Counted from the stretch's first letter, positions 17,921 through 27,860 are shown. The stretch is 64,000 nt of DNA from Pectobacterium wasabiae CFBP 3304 (GCF_001742185.1 NZ_CP015750.1:2542001-2606000); one strand, 5' to 3'. The notes: a model not told the origin generated them from the sequence alone. Program-made: numbers and translations.

Positions 17921-20200
17921 ATGCTTGAGTCATTGATATCATCACGCCCATCCTTGCGTGCCGGGCTTCGTTCGCCAAATTTACTGGCGTTGTTTATTGG
18001 TTCCATATGCAGCGGCATGGCCATGCCGCTGTTGGCTGCACAGCAGCCAACAGCAACACAGGCAACTGCTTTAGAAAAAGTACCGGCAGCTACCGATAAT
18101 AAGGATACGATTACCGTTGTCGCAAAACCGGGAAATACTTTCCGTGCTGGTGGCGACGATCTGGTTCCTGCCTATCTGGATGGTCAGATTGCTAACGGTG
18201 GGCGTGTTGGTTTTCTGGGGCAACAAAACGCGCGTGATGTGCCGTTTAACGTGATTAGTTATACCGACAAAATGATCCTCTCACAGCAGGCGGAAACGCT
18301 GGCTGATGTCGTTAAAAACGATGCTTCTATTCAAACGTTGAAAGGTTTTGGTAACTTTGCGGAAACGTATCGTATCCGAGGCTTCCTGCTGGATGGAGAC
18401 GACATCACCTTTGGTGGATTGTATGGTGTGATGCCTCGTCAAATGGTGTCGACCAATATGGTCGAACGTGTGGAGGTTTTCAAAGGAGCTAATGCCTTCG
18501 CCAACGGTGTTTCTGGGAGCGGAACTGGCAGTGGGGTGGGCGGATCGGTTAACGTTGAACCGAAGCATGCTACTGACGACCCTCTGACGCGAATGACCGT
18601 AGATTATGAATCCAAGAATAAAGTGGGCGGTGCATTAGACGTTGGTCGTCGCTTCGGTGATGACAATCAGTTTGGTGTGCGCGTCAACGTTCTGCATCGG
18701 GAAGGCGAAAGTGCCATTCATGATCAAAAAGATCGCATGTCGATGGCTTCTGTTGGCCTTGATTACCGCGGCGATCGCTTCCGCTCCTCGCTGGATACAG
18801 GCTACCAGCACCAGTCCGTGCACGGTGGACGCATTGGAATAGGGATTGGGAGCGCCACTGTGGTCCCTTCAGTGCCCGATGCAACGTTGAATTATAGCCC
18901 TAATTGGGTGTCAACCGATCTGAAAACCACCTTCGGTATGTGGCGTAGCGAATATGATTTTGCTGACTCGTGGACAGTGTATTCAGGAATTGGTAGTAGT
19001 CGAACCGATGAATCAGGAAACTACGGAGTGCCAAAGCTTACGGATAACAACGGCAATGCCTCGATATCGCGTATGGGGGTTCCTTTTGTTCGTGATACGT
19101 TTTCCGGTCTGTTAGGTGTCCGTGGGCAGTTTGATACGGGTTTTGTCACTCATAAAGTTAACCTTGGATATTCAGGTATTTATGCGAAGAACCGTTCAGC
19201 CTATGACATGTCAAGCGCTGTTTCGACCAATATCTACAACCCTAGCCAGATAGACTACCTGTCGGCACAGTTCCATGGCGGAGATATGAACAATCCAAAG
19301 GTTCGTATCCGAATCAGAAGTAGTGGTTTAGCCGTGTCAGATACGCTCTCCGCATGGGATGATAAAGTTGCGTTAACGCTGGGCCTGCGTCGCCAGGAGG
19401 TCATGGTGCGTAATTATTCTTATGCGGGTGTAGAAGAGCCGAACAGTGCCTTTAATCGCACCAAAGTGACGCCAGCGTATGGTTTGGTCGTGAAGCCATG
19501 GGAAAATGTTTCGCTGTATGCTAACCACATTGAGGCGCTTTCTCCGGGTAAAACCGCGCCAACTAAGTTTGATGGTGTAGCTGTTACCAATGGCGGAAAT
19601 GTTACCGGTGTCTATGTCGCAAAACAAAACGAAGTTGGCGTGAAGTTTGATTATGAACGAGTTGGGGGATCGTTGGCTTTGTTTGAAATTGAGCGCCCAT
19701 ACGAAACCGTGAACCGTTCGACGATGGTTTACGGTCTTTACGGCGAACGCCGCCATCGCGGTATGGAACTCAATGTGTTTGGTGAACCCGTATTCGGTCT
19801 GCGACTGAACGGAAGCGCAACATGGATTGCTGCGCAGCAGATGAAAACGCAAGATGGTAGCAGTGATGGTAACGATGTTCCCGGCGTGCCCCGTTATCAA
19901 CTGGTGTTTGGGTCGGAATATGATATCAAACAGGTGGAAGGCTTAACGCTGGCCGGCACGGTGATCCGTTCGGGGTCGCAGTATGTCAACACCGACAATT
20001 CCCTGAAGTTGAAGCCTTGGACGCGTCTGGACCTAGGGGTACGCTATAGCACACCGATGAACGATCATACGCTGGTATGGCGCGCTAATGTGGAAAATGT
20101 CACTAATGAAAAATATTGGTCGTCAGTAAACGATACGGGTGTTTACCTTTATCAGGGCGACCCGCGTTCACTGAAGCTATCTATGTCAATTGACTTCTAA
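17921..20200 (+). CDS. TonB-dependent siderophore receptor (ligand unknown)
   Basis: Outer-membrane ligand-gated channel for a ferric siderophore. From ATG 17921 it is 759 aa: signal peptide with hydrophobic core LLALFIGSICSGMAMPLL ending about LLAA, TonB box DTITVVAK, plug domain from DVPFNVISYTDKMILSQQ to about residue 210 (RIRGFLLDGDD, NMVERVEVFKGANAF), then a 22-strand barrel ending in Phe (KLSMSIDF). It belongs to the FhuA/FhuE-type siderophore receptor family, but I cannot assign the ligand. A longer in-frame reading from 17807 would run through the promoter and Fur box, so it is rejected. No transport or biosynthesis partner is adjacent. Confidence 0.9.
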   Translation: MLESLISSRPSLRAGLRSPNLLALFIGSICSGMAMPLLAAQQPTATQATALEKVPAATDNKDTITVVAKPGNTFRAGGDDLVPAYLDGQIANGGRVGFLGQQNARDVPFNVISYTDKMILSQQAETLADVVKNDASIQTLKGFGNFAETYRIRGFLLDGDDITFGGLYGVMPRQMVSTNMVERVEVFKGANAFANGVSGSGTGSGVGGSVNVEPKHATDDPLTRMTVDYESKNKVGGALDVGRRFGDDNQFGVRVNVLHREGESAIHDQKDRMSMASVGLDYRGDRFRSSLDTGYQHQSVHGGRIGIGIGSATVVPSVPDATLNYSPNWVSTDLKTTFGMWRSEYDFADSWTVYSGIGSSRTDESGNYGVPKLTDNNGNASISRMGVPFVRDTFSGLLGVRGQFDTGFVTHKVNLGYSGIYAKNRSAYDMSSAVSTNIYNPSQIDYLSAQFHGGDMNNPKVRIRIRSSGLAVSDTLSAWDDKVALTLGLRRQEVMVRNYSYAGVEEPNSAFNRTKVTPAYGLVVKPWENVSLYANHIEALSPGKTAPTKFDGVAVTNGGNVTGVYVAKQNEVGVKFDYERVGGSLALFEIERPYETVNRSTMVYGLYGERRHRGMELNVFGEPVFGLRLNGSATWIAAQQMKTQDGSSDGNDVPGVPRYQLVFGSEYDIKQVEGLTLAGTVIRSGSQYVNTDNSLKLKPWTRLDLGVRYSTPMNDHTLVWRANVENVTNEKYWSSVNDTGVYLYQGDPRSLKLSMSIDF

Positions 20201-20232
20201 CGTTTGTAACCGTTCCTATTAGGCACGTACAG

Positions 20233-20255
20233 AAAACCCACCTCAGGTGGGTTTT
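20233..20255 (+). terminator. Receptor-gene terminator
   Basis: AAAACCCACC and GGTGGGTTTT pair perfectly around a 3-base loop. It lies 33 bases after the receptor stop and is symmetrical, so it may also serve the convergent gene at 20290. Confidence 0.88.
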
Positions 20256-20289
20256 CGTGTGTTTGGGCGGTCGAAATTTTTTGGAAGGG

Positions 20290-20769
20290 TTACTTAATCG
20301 CTTGAGCAGGAACCTGCGCAGCGCTGTTAAAGCTGATCTCGTTGATAGCGCTCCATTTGTTCACATCGGTGCCAAACGTATCCAGCTTGAAGAATTTTGC
20401 TTTAACGGCTGAGAAGGTGAATTTTTCACCGTCTTTGGCATTGTTGGAGGTCACCAGATTATCGGCGAGCTTTTTCCAGGTTTTACCGTCGGTAGAGTAG
20501 GAGACAGAGAACTTCAGTTTGCGCTCGTCTGCTTTGAAAGGAACCAGAACAAAGTTCTCAACCGATTGTTCTTTATCCAGTTCTAACTGAACCCAGCTCT
20601 CACCATTTGCCGCCCAGCGCGTTTTTACATCACCATCGGCAATGTTGGCAGGTTTGTGGCCCTTGTCTGAATCGTATGCGGAGGCTGTCACCGCCGTGAC
20701 TTGTACCGCGTAAGCGGAAAGAGAGAATAAGCCGCACAGGAGCGTCGTAGCCAGAGTGTATTTTTTCAT
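20290..20769 (-). CDS. Secreted discoidin (F5/8 type C) domain protein
   Basis: A 159 aa protein with a signal peptide MKKYTLATTLLCGLFSLSAYA and probable cleavage before VQVTAV. The mature part is one discoidin-like galactose-binding fold: ASAYDSDKGHKPANIADGDV, TRWAANGESWVQLELDKEQSV and the closing strands KAKFFKLDTFGTDVNKWSAI. Such domains usually bind carbohydrate. ATG 20769 follows GAGGACTACT; the longer reading to 20823 is not needed. It stands alone between the receptor gene and rimI, with no enzyme domain attached, so it may be a free carbohydrate-binding module; plant cell-wall sugars are a plausible but unproved ligand. Confidence 0.75.
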   Translation of the reverse strand: MKKYTLATTLLCGLFSLSAYAVQVTAVTASAYDSDKGHKPANIADGDVKTRWAANGESWVQLELDKEQSVENFVLVPFKADERKLKFSVSYSTDGKTWKKLADNLVTSNNAKDGEKFTFSAVKAKFFKLDTFGTDVNKWSAINEISFNSAAQVPAQAIK

Positions 20770-20971
20770 AGTAGTCCTCGTAGATAACGGATAAACCATG
20801 GCATGCCTGCAAACCAGAAACATGAAATGGAACCTTATTGTGATAAAAAAGAAACGAGGTTTTATTTGTAGCGATCACGTTGCAGGGATTTTTCTGTCAG
20901 GAAAAAAAGCAGAGCGGGACGGGGCGCACATTATGGCACCCGTCTTGCCGCGAGGAGTATAGATAAAGAGG

Positions 20972-21415
20972 TTAGCCGAGTGGCAGCGCCATAAGAATGG
21001 CGTCTTCCCGGCCTTGTGCCGTGGGATAATAATCGCGACGCACCGAGACTTCGTTAAAACCCAGACTTTCATACAGCGCGATGGCTCGTGCGTTTGATTC
21101 GCGCACTTCCAGCCACAGCGTTAAAATGCCGCGCCGCTCCATCTCGTCGATCAGGTGTTCCAATAGTTGACGACCGAAGCCCTGACGTTGATGGTCGGGG
21201 TGCACGGCAATATTGAATAACGTCGCTTCATCCAGCACCACTTGTGTGATGGCGTAAGCGGCAAGCTGCCCGTCATGGTTCAGTTTCAGGTTGAAATAAC
21301 GTTCACCCTGATTGCTGGCAAACGTTTTTTCCGTCCAGGGAAAGGCGTGGCTGGCTTGTTCAATTTTAAAGGCTTGTGCCAGGTCGGCTGGCGTCAGAGA
21401 AGATATCGTGTTCAT
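20972..21415 (-). CDS. rimI: Ribosomal protein S18-alanine N-acetyltransferase
   Basis: GNAT enzyme that acetylates the N-terminal Ala of ribosomal protein S18. The ATG at 21415 gives 147 aa beginning MNTISSLTPADLAQAFKIEQ, matching E. coli (148 aa); the upstream in-frame extension lies inside holD. The acetyl-CoA motif is AVHPDHQRQGFGRQLLEHL, and the substrate region LWLEVRESNARAIALYESLGF is conserved. The start lies 50 bases inside the end of holD, the same overlap arrangement as E. coli, implying translational coupling. Confidence 0.96.
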   Translation of the reverse strand: MNTISSLTPADLAQAFKIEQASHAFPWTEKTFASNQGERYFNLKLNHDGQLAAYAITQVVLDEATLFNIAVHPDHQRQGFGRQLLEHLIDEMERRGILTLWLEVRESNARAIALYESLGFNEVSVRRDYYPTAQGREDAILMALPLG

Positions 21416-21797
21416 GTTCACAGATCTGTTGCCATAACGCCCGTTTGGCGTCGGCATTTTGATGAAGTTCGGAAAGCAGAGGGCTGGAAAGCTGTACGCC
21501 CTGTAGCGCAATGGGCTCCGCGATGCCCAACCGCCAACTGTGGCAGTGTGCGTTGGCGGGCAACATTTCTATCTGCTGTGGCGTCAGGCGGTAGGCTTGC
21601 GCGGGCGTCAGCGCCAGACTGTGCAGAACGTCTGCCAGCAGCGGTTCATCATCAGCCAGCGGCTCGGCGGAGACGATCACCAGACGCACCTGATCGGGCA
21701 GACTGACGGCAATTTCGCCTTGCAGCACCGTCGGGCGACGCAGCGTCCACTGCGTAATCCCCAGTTGCTGTAGCAGCCTGTCACGTCTTGATTCCAT
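21366..21797 (-). CDS. holD: DNA polymerase III psi subunit
   Basis: Psi links the clamp-loader to chi and so to single-strand binding protein. The 143 aa protein starts MESRRDRLLQQLGITQWTLRRP, the conserved N-terminal segment that in E. coli psi contacts the clamp loader, followed by a variable Rossmann-like body with VRLVIVSAEPL and LPANAHCHSWRLGI. Sequence drift from E. coli is greater than for neighbouring genes, which is usual for psi. It precedes and overlaps rimI and is divergent from rsmC, as in E. coli. Confidence 0.93.
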   Translation of the reverse strand: MESRRDRLLQQLGITQWTLRRPTVLQGEIAVSLPDQVRLVIVSAEPLADDEPLLADVLHSLALTPAQAYRLTPQQIEMLPANAHCHSWRLGIAEPIALQGVQLSSPLLSELHQNADAKRALWQQICEHEHDIFSDASRPGTSL

Positions 21798-21895
21798 GCG
21801 TTGTCCTGTCTGGCGTGCGAGAAAATAATTCGTGCCTATGCTAACAAACCCCGCCGTGCTGCGCCAACGTCGGTGCGGTTATTTCCTCTCCGCTC

Positions 21896-21924
21896 TGCAA
21901 CTTCGGGGACGAAGCGTATATAAT
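21896..21924 (+). promoter_or_regulatory. Candidate rsmC promoter
   Basis: A consensus TATAAT at 21919-21924 lies 33 bases before the rsmC start; the -35 (TGCAAC, 21896-21901) is poor. Lies in the gap between divergent holD and rsmC. Confidence 0.45.
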
Positions 21925-21956
21925 CCCCCGTTCAATGATTAAGGAGCCGTAGCCTG

Positions 21957-23006
21957 ATGTCCGCATTAACCCCCGCCAGTGAAGTCATACTGCGCCATAG
22001 TGACGAATTTCTTTCACGCCGAGTTCTGTTTGCCGGTGATTTGCAGGATACCCTGCCCGCACAATTTGAGGCGGCGTCGGTACGTGTCCATTGCAACCAA
22101 TATCACCACTGGCAACAGATGGCAAAGCCACTTGGGGATAATGCTCAATATAGTCTGGTAGCGGATGCTGAGCTGGTGGCGGATAGCGATACGCTGATTT
22201 ATTACTGGCCAAAGAGCAAACAAGAAGCGGAATTCCAACTGTGTAATCTGCTGTCTTTGTTGCCCGTCGGTGCGGAGATCTTCGTGGTTGGGGAAAACCG
22301 CAGCGGTGTACGCAGCGCCGAAACCGTGCTGTCCGACTTCGTTGAGCTGGTAAAAATCGATAGCGCGCGGCGCTGCGGGCTTTACCACGGTCGAATTGAT
22401 AAGCAGGCCGACTTCACGCTGGATGAGTGGTGGGACGAGTATGTGACAGAAGGCGGCGTGACGGTTAAAACGCTTCCGGGCGTCTTCAGCCGTGATGACT
22501 TAGATCCGGGTAGCCGACTGTTGCTGTCTACGTTTGAACCGCATATGAAAGGCAAAGTGCTGGATATCGCCTGTGGTGCGGGCGTGCTGGCATCGGTGCT
22601 GGCGAAACAGTCGCCAAAAATCCGCCTGACGCTGAGCGATGTCAGCGCCGCAGCGGTGGAGTCCAGCAAAGCTACGCTGGCGGCGAATGCGCTGGAAGGC
22701 AGTGTGATTGCGAGTAACGTCTATTCAGATATCGACGGCCGCTTCGATGTGATCGTGTCCAACCCGCCGTTCCATGATGGCTTGCAGACTAGCCTGCAAG
22801 CCGCGGAAATGCTGATTCGTGGTGCGGTGACCCATTTACCGATTGGCGGGCAGCTACGCATCGTCGCTAACGCCTTCCTGCCTTATCCGGCGCTGTTAGA
22901 TGCTGCGTTTGGTAGCCATGAAGTGCTGGCGCAGACCGGGCGCTTCAAGGTTTATCAGGCTACCGTGGGGCGTCCTCCGCGCACCGGCAAAGGTCGCCGC
23001 CGGTAA
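21957..23006 (+). CDS. rsmC: 16S rRNA (guanine(1207)-N2)-methyltransferase
   Basis: Methylates G1207 of 16S rRNA in the 30S subunit. The 349 aa protein has the duplicated methyltransferase layout of RsmC: a degenerate N-terminal half (about 1-160) and a catalytic C-terminal half with SAM loop [12 protein letters not shown] and the amino-methylation motif SNPPFHDG. It is six residues longer than E. coli, at a basic tail [12 protein letters not shown] 21957 follows AAGGAGCCGTAGCCTG. Divergent from holD; the end lies 11 bases from the convergent aldo/keto reductase gene. Confidence 0.96.
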   Translation: MSALTPASEVILRHSDEFLSRRVLFAGDLQDTLPAQFEAASVRVHCNQYHHWQQMAKPLGDNAQYSLVADAELVADSDTLIYYWPKSKQEAEFQLCNLLSLLPVGAEIFVVGENRSGVRSAETVLSDFVELVKIDSARRCGLYHGRIDKQADFTLDEWWDEYVTEGGVTVKTLPGVFSRDDLDPGSRLLLSTFEPHMKGKVLDIACGAGVLASVLAKQSPKIRLTLSDVSAAAVESSKATLAANALEGSVIASNVYSDIDGRFDVIVSNPPFHDGLQTSLQAAEMLIRGAVTHLPIGGQLRIVANAFLPYPALLDAAFGSHEVLAQTGRFKVYQATVGRPPRTGKGRRR

Positions 23007-23017
23007 TCATAATTTCC

Positions 23018-24010
<993 letters not shown>

Positions 24011-24123
24011 TGTCATCTTCCTCATCTCATTGGCAGTGAGAGCAGTCTGGTTGTTTATCCAAAAAAGATAAATACTGCTTTTTATGCAACACTATTCAAA
24101 AATAACCAACAATGGTGGCGGCG

Positions 24124-25029
24124 ATGGATCATATTCAGGCGATGCGGGTTTTTGTGCGAATTGTCGAACTGGGCAGCTTCAGCCGTGCGGCGGAGCGGCT
24201 GGCTCTGCCGCGTGCGACGGTGAGCAACACCATCAAACAGCTTGAAGGGCGGCTGGGGGTACGTTTACTGCAACGCACGACCCGTCAGGTACAGATCACC
24301 GATGAAGGGCGCGTTTATTATGAGCGTTGTCTGCAATTGCTCGCGGAAATTGAAGAGATCGACACGTTGTTCACGCAGCAAAAGCAGCAGCCGGTTGGTA
24401 AAGTGCGGGTGGATATGCCGCACTCGCTAGCGCGGGAGATTGTGGTGCCGGCGTTGGGGGAGTTCTATGCGCGTTATCCGCAGGTGACGCTGATGCTGAG
24501 CGCCAATGATGCGGCGATTAACGTACTGCGTGAAGGTGTTGACTGCGTGCTACGTGCCTGGCAGACGGATGACGAGACGCTGGCGACCCGTCATTTGCCG
24601 TCGATGCCGCAGGTCACCTGTGCGTCGGCTGACTATCTGGCGCGCTACGGCGTGCCGCACTCGCTTGATGAGCTATCGGGGCATCACATGGTGGGCTATT
24701 TCTCTCTGCGTACCGAATACCTTTATCCGTTGGAATTTATGTCGGGCGACGAGCGGATTACGCGTATGCTTCCCTGCACGTTGCAGATAAACGGAGCCGA
24801 TGCCTACATCGCAGGCGCACGAGCAGGATTGGGCATTATTCAGGCACCGCGTCGCGGTTTGACCTCACTTCTGGAAAGCGGGGAATTGGTGGAGATCTTG
24901 CCGGAGACGCCGCCGCCCGCAATGCCGCTCTACGTGATGTATACGCCCGGTCGCTTTCTGGCGCCACGGATTCGGGTGTTTATAGAATGGCTCGATGAAC
25001 TCTTTACGCGCAACGCCGCAGTGAGATGA
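24124..25029 (+). CDS. LysR-family transcriptional regulator
   Basis: A 301 aa regulator with the N-terminal winged helix MDHIQAMRVFVRIVELGSFS and recognition segment RAAERLALPRATVSNTIKQL, then a linker helix and a type 2 periplasmic-binding-like effector domain from about residue 90. Members with this effector domain often act on nearby oxidoreductases. It lies 113 bases from, and divergent to, the aldo/keto reductase, so it is likely the local regulator of that gene. Alternative ATG at 24112 would add four residues. Inducer unknown. Confidence 0.88.
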   Translation: MDHIQAMRVFVRIVELGSFSRAAERLALPRATVSNTIKQLEGRLGVRLLQRTTRQVQITDEGRVYYERCLQLLAEIEEIDTLFTQQKQQPVGKVRVDMPHSLAREIVVPALGEFYARYPQVTLMLSANDAAINVLREGVDCVLRAWQTDDETLATRHLPSMPQVTCASADYLARYGVPHSLDELSGHHMVGYFSLRTEYLYPLEFMSGDERITRMLPCTLQINGADAYIAGARAGLGIIQAPRRGLTSLLESGELVEILPETPPPAMPLYVMYTPGRFLAPRIRVFIEWLDELFTRNAAVR

Positions 25030-25070
25030 TGATTTTTACAGCAAACCCCGTATTCCAGAGGAAATAATCA

Positions 25071-25098
25071 TTGACGTGAACGCGAAAACCTCTAGAAT
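25071..25098 (+). promoter_or_regulatory. tRNA-Leu operon promoter
   Basis: TTGACG (25071-25076), 16 bases, TAGAAT (25093-25098), followed by a GC-rich discriminator TCGCCCCCG, typical of stringently controlled stable-RNA promoters. It lies 34 bases before the first tRNA. Confidence 0.82.
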
Positions 25099-25132
25099 TC
25101 GCCCCCGTAGTGATATTGCGTAAAGCAGTGTT

Positions 25133-25219
25133 GCGAAGGTGGCGGAATTGGTAGACGCGCTAGCTTCAGGTGTTAGTGTTCTTACGGACGTGAGGGTTCA
25201 AGTCCCTCTCTTCGCACCA
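25133..25219 (+). tRNA. tRNA-Leu (CAG), copy 1
   Basis: 87 bases with 7-bp acceptor stem GCGAAGG, encoded CCA, class II long variable arm (GTTCTTACGGAC) and anticodon CAG in loop TTCAGGT. Identical by eye to copy 2. Near-identical to the E. coli leuQPV tRNAs that also lie next to rsmC. Confidence 0.97.
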
Positions 25220-25294
25220 ACATCACTACGGCGGTTCTGGTTTGTCGAACCGAAGCAGTAAATCAGTATCTAGTAAAAATTGCATGACAGCGTT

Positions 25295-25381
25295 GCGAAG
25301 GTGGCGGAATTGGTAGACGCGCTAGCTTCAGGTGTTAGTGTTCTTACGGACGTGAGGGTTCAAGTCCCTCTCTTCGCACCA
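25295..25381 (+). tRNA. tRNA-Leu (CAG), copy 2
   Basis: Same 87-base sequence as the first copy, 75 bases downstream, with encoded CCA. Part of a three-gene tandem transcript. Confidence 0.97.
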
Positions 25382-25441
25382 TGTCGTGATTAGGTTTACT
25401 GAATAAAACGATTACTGCATAAGACAAGCAACGTTCTCAGT

Positions 25442-25528
25442 GCGAAGGTGGCGGAATTGGTAGACGCGCTAGCTTCAGGTGTTAGTGTCCTTACGGACGT
25501 GAGGGTTCAAGTCCCTCTCTTCGCACCA
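25442..25528 (+). tRNA. tRNA-Leu (CAG), copy 3
   Basis: 87 bases, 60 bases after copy 2. One base differs from copies 1 and 2: the variable arm is GTCC/GGAC (a G-C pair) instead of GTTC/GGAC (a G-T pair), so folding is kept. CCA encoded. Confidence 0.97.
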
Positions 25529-25627
25529 CCGAACGCCTCAGTATCCCTCTGGTTTTCTTTCCTGTTTATTCTCTTTTATTCATTTCTAGCTATAGCGCTT
25601 TTCTGCGTTTATTTACCATTCATACTT

Positions 25628-25918
25628 TTATAGCGTCGTTAGATTAAATATAACTGACAGTGCCGCCAAACCGCCAGCCAGCGCAATGCAGGATGGTAGC
25701 AGTAAATAGTGACGCAGACGTTGATGAAACAGCATGACAAGCGTCGCCAATAGGGCGGTGGCGATAATCACTTTCAGGTGCGTCAGGTTCAGATTGAGCA
25801 GTGCCAGTAGCGGCATGATGGCACAAGGCAACAGCACGCCCCAGGCACTAGACAGATGTTTCCCCATACACCAGCTCACGCCCCATAGCCCACAGGCTGT
25901 GATCATTGCTGTCAGCAT
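25628..25918 (-). CDS. yjjZ: Small membrane protein YjjZ (DUF1435-like)
   Basis: A 96 aa very hydrophobic protein with about three membrane segments (MITACGLWGVSWCMGK, AWGVLLPCAIMPLLALL, and the C-terminal part LLLPSCIALAGGLAAL). E. coli has yjjZ, a DUF1435 gene, beside fhuF and the leu tRNAs, so both sequence type and position suggest the same gene. ATG 25918 follows GGTGGA; a TTG at 25933 is less likely. A Fur box lies 20 bases upstream, pointing to iron repression. Function is not known; fhuF itself is absent here. Confidence 0.7.
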   Translation of the reverse strand: MLTAMITACGLWGVSWCMGKHLSSAWGVLLPCAIMPLLALLNLNLTHLKVIIATALLATLVMLFHQRLRHYLLLPSCIALAGGLAALSVIFNLTTL

Positions 25919-25937
25919 TTTTCCACCCGCCAAAAAT

Positions 25938-25956
25938 GATAATGATAACTAATATC
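25938..25956 (-). promoter_or_regulatory. Fur box upstream of yjjZ
   Basis: GATAATGATAACTAATATC matches the 19-bp Fur consensus at 16 positions. It lies 20-38 bases upstream of the yjjZ start and between two minus-strand genes, so yjjZ is the evident target. Confidence 0.8.
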
Positions 25957-26024
25957 ATATAAGAATTTATATCAATTACTAGCTTTTTGACGGGGAGATG
26001 GCCGGAATTTTCTACATAACCGCA

Positions 26025-26927
26025 TTAATCGGGATGCTGGTTGTTCAGATGTTGGCGTATTTGGTGGATTAGGTTCACGATCACTGCCGATCGTTCATGT
26101 TTACGCCAGATAGCCGCAATTTGTGTATGGACTTCGGGCATGCCGATATCATGATAGGTCACATTATCGGCCTTAATGCAGGTGAGCGACTCTGGTACAA
26201 GCGTAATGCCGAAGCCCGCTGCGACCATCCCAATGGCGGCCGTCAACTGTGGGGCAAAGGGACTGGGTCTTGGACCATAGCCTGATAGGTAGCAGGTACG
26301 AATAATCATATCGTGCAGCCCCGGACACACCTCGCGCGGGAAAATAATCAGCGGTTCCTGACGCAATTCGCTCAGCGAAACCTGCGTTTTATGGCTGAGC
26401 GCATGTTCAGCGGGCAACACTAATTTCATTGGCTCTTCTGCCAATATTTCCCCGTTTATATCGTCGCTGAGATCGCAAGGTAAGCGCAGAAATGCGATGT
26501 CGATATGGCGTTCTTGCAATGAGGCGATAAGCGCTGCTGGGTTTTCTCCCTTCGGTAGCGGTTGCACGTGTGGATGTTGTTGGCAGTAATGATGTAGCAG
26601 CCCAAGCACGGTAGGATGGAACATGGCTGATGGCGAGAAGCCTATGTTCAGGCTCCCTGTCTCACCCCGCGCAATGCTTCTTGTCCGCGCGATCGCTGAA
26701 TCGGTGAGTTGCAGAATTCGGCGGGCATCCTCATATAGCGCTTGTCCCGCCTCCGTCATTTCTACGCCGCGCGTCAGTCGTTTGAACAGCGGTGTACCAA
26801 TCTCCTGCTCGAATTTCTTGATCAACTGACTGAGGGGCGGTTGTGACATCCCCAGATTTTCTGCCGCACGTGTGAAATGTCGTGCTTGTGCAACGGCGAC
26901 AAAATAGCGCAGGTAACGTAGTTCCAT
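26025..26927 (-). CDS. budR: LysR-family regulator of acetoin genes (BudR/AlsR-like)
   Basis: A 300 aa LysR protein: winged helix MELRYLRYFVAVAQARHFTR with recognition helix PPLSQLIKKFEQEIG, linker to about residue 85, effector domain of the BenM/CatM/AlsR type (NIGFSPSAMFHPTVLGLLHH; MVAAGFGITLVPES). It is divergent from budA-budB across 129 bases, the arrangement of the acetoin regulator BudR in Klebsiella and AlsR in Bacillus, where acetate acts as inducer. The role is inferred from context; a generic LysR is the alternative. Confidence 0.8.
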   Translation of the reverse strand: MELRYLRYFVAVAQARHFTRAAENLGMSQPPLSQLIKKFEQEIGTPLFKRLTRGVEMTEAGQALYEDARRILQLTDSAIARTRSIARGETGSLNIGFSPSAMFHPTVLGLLHHYCQQHPHVQPLPKGENPAALIASLQERHIDIAFLRLPCDLSDDINGEILAEEPMKLVLPAEHALSHKTQVSLSELRQEPLIIFPREVCPGLHDMIIRTCYLSGYGPRPSPFAPQLTAAIGMVAAGFGITLVPESLTCIKADNVTYHDIGMPEVHTQIAAIWRKHERSAVIVNLIHQIRQHLNNQHPD

Positions 26928-27056
26928 TCACGTAACTCCATATCTTTCCGATCTTGAAATGACCTTTATTGCATATTGGAATTTTGTTCTCTTCCGCGTC
27001 AATCTTTATCTAAATATTAGTAATGTTTAAGTAATTCGTGCGGTGAGAAGGAATTT

Positions 27057-27839
27057 ATGAAAACGAGTATTGGTGAACAATCCTGTGAAGAAGCCTTTGT
27101 TAGCTACGCTTATAATTTTCAGCGTCAGCATGCAGACTGCGTTATTTATCAGACTTCATTAATGAGTGGGCTAATAAATGGTGTATATGAAGGTAGCCGA
27201 ACGATGGCTGAATTATTGGAACATGGTGATTTTGGATTAGGAACATTTAATAGTTTGGATGGGGAACTGGTTGCATTAAATAGCCAGATTTTCCAGCTAT
27301 TATCCGACGGTAGCGCACGGGCGGCGAAGCCAGAGCAGAAAACGCCATTCGCGGTAATGACGTTCTTTCGCCCAACGGAAACGATCCGTTTTCATCGCTG
27401 GACCTCGCGTGAAGAAGTACACCGCCAGACCGATGAGATCGTGGGAACGGATAATCTGTTCTGCGCTTTGCGGATTGATGGGAATTTTCGCTGCGTTGAA
27501 ACGCGGACTGTTCCCCGCCAGTGTCGGCCTTATAAACCGATGCAAGAGGCCATTGAAGGGCAACCGACGTTTCATTTTGAACACCGTAGCGGCAGCGTTA
27601 TTGGCTTTCGCAGCCCGGCCTATACCCAGGGAATTAATGTCGCAGGTTACCACGAACACTTCATCACTGACGATCGCCAAGGTGGTGGACATGTTCTGAA
27701 TTATGACGTTGAAAACGGCACGCTGACGTTTGGTGTGATCGCCAAATTGATCATCGACCTGCCTCAGGATCGGGAGTTTCTCAATACCGATCTGTCCTCA
27801 GAAAACCTCAATAGCGTCATCCAGTCAGTAGAGAGCTAG
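27057..27839 (+). CDS. budA: Alpha-acetolactate decarboxylase
   Basis: Converts 2-acetolactate to acetoin, diverting pyruvate from acid to neutral products. The 260 aa protein shows the zinc-site histidines as HEH in VAGYHEHFITDDRQGGGHVL plus the following GGGH, and the family block GLGTFNSLDGELVALNSQIF. ATG 27057 follows GAGAAGGAATTT. It is the first gene of a budAB operon, 21 bases before budB, under the divergent BudR. The fermentative end product route (acetoin to butanediol) would need a reductase encoded elsewhere. Confidence 0.95.
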   Translation: MKTSIGEQSCEEAFVSYAYNFQRQHADCVIYQTSLMSGLINGVYEGSRTMAELLEHGDFGLGTFNSLDGELVALNSQIFQLLSDGSARAAKPEQKTPFAVMTFFRPTETIRFHRWTSREEVHRQTDEIVGTDNLFCALRIDGNFRCVETRTVPRQCRPYKPMQEAIEGQPTFHFEHRSGSVIGFRSPAYTQGINVAGYHEHFITDDRQGGGHVLNYDVENGTLTFGVIAKLIIDLPQDREFLNTDLSSENLNSVIQSVES

Positions 27840-27860
27840 TCATTTCATCGGAGTTATGTC

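Noticed and set aside
25133..25528. Tandem repeats as a CRISPR-like array
   Set aside because: The 87-base units are complete tRNA-Leu genes with CCA ends; no CRISPR array is visible anywhere in the window.
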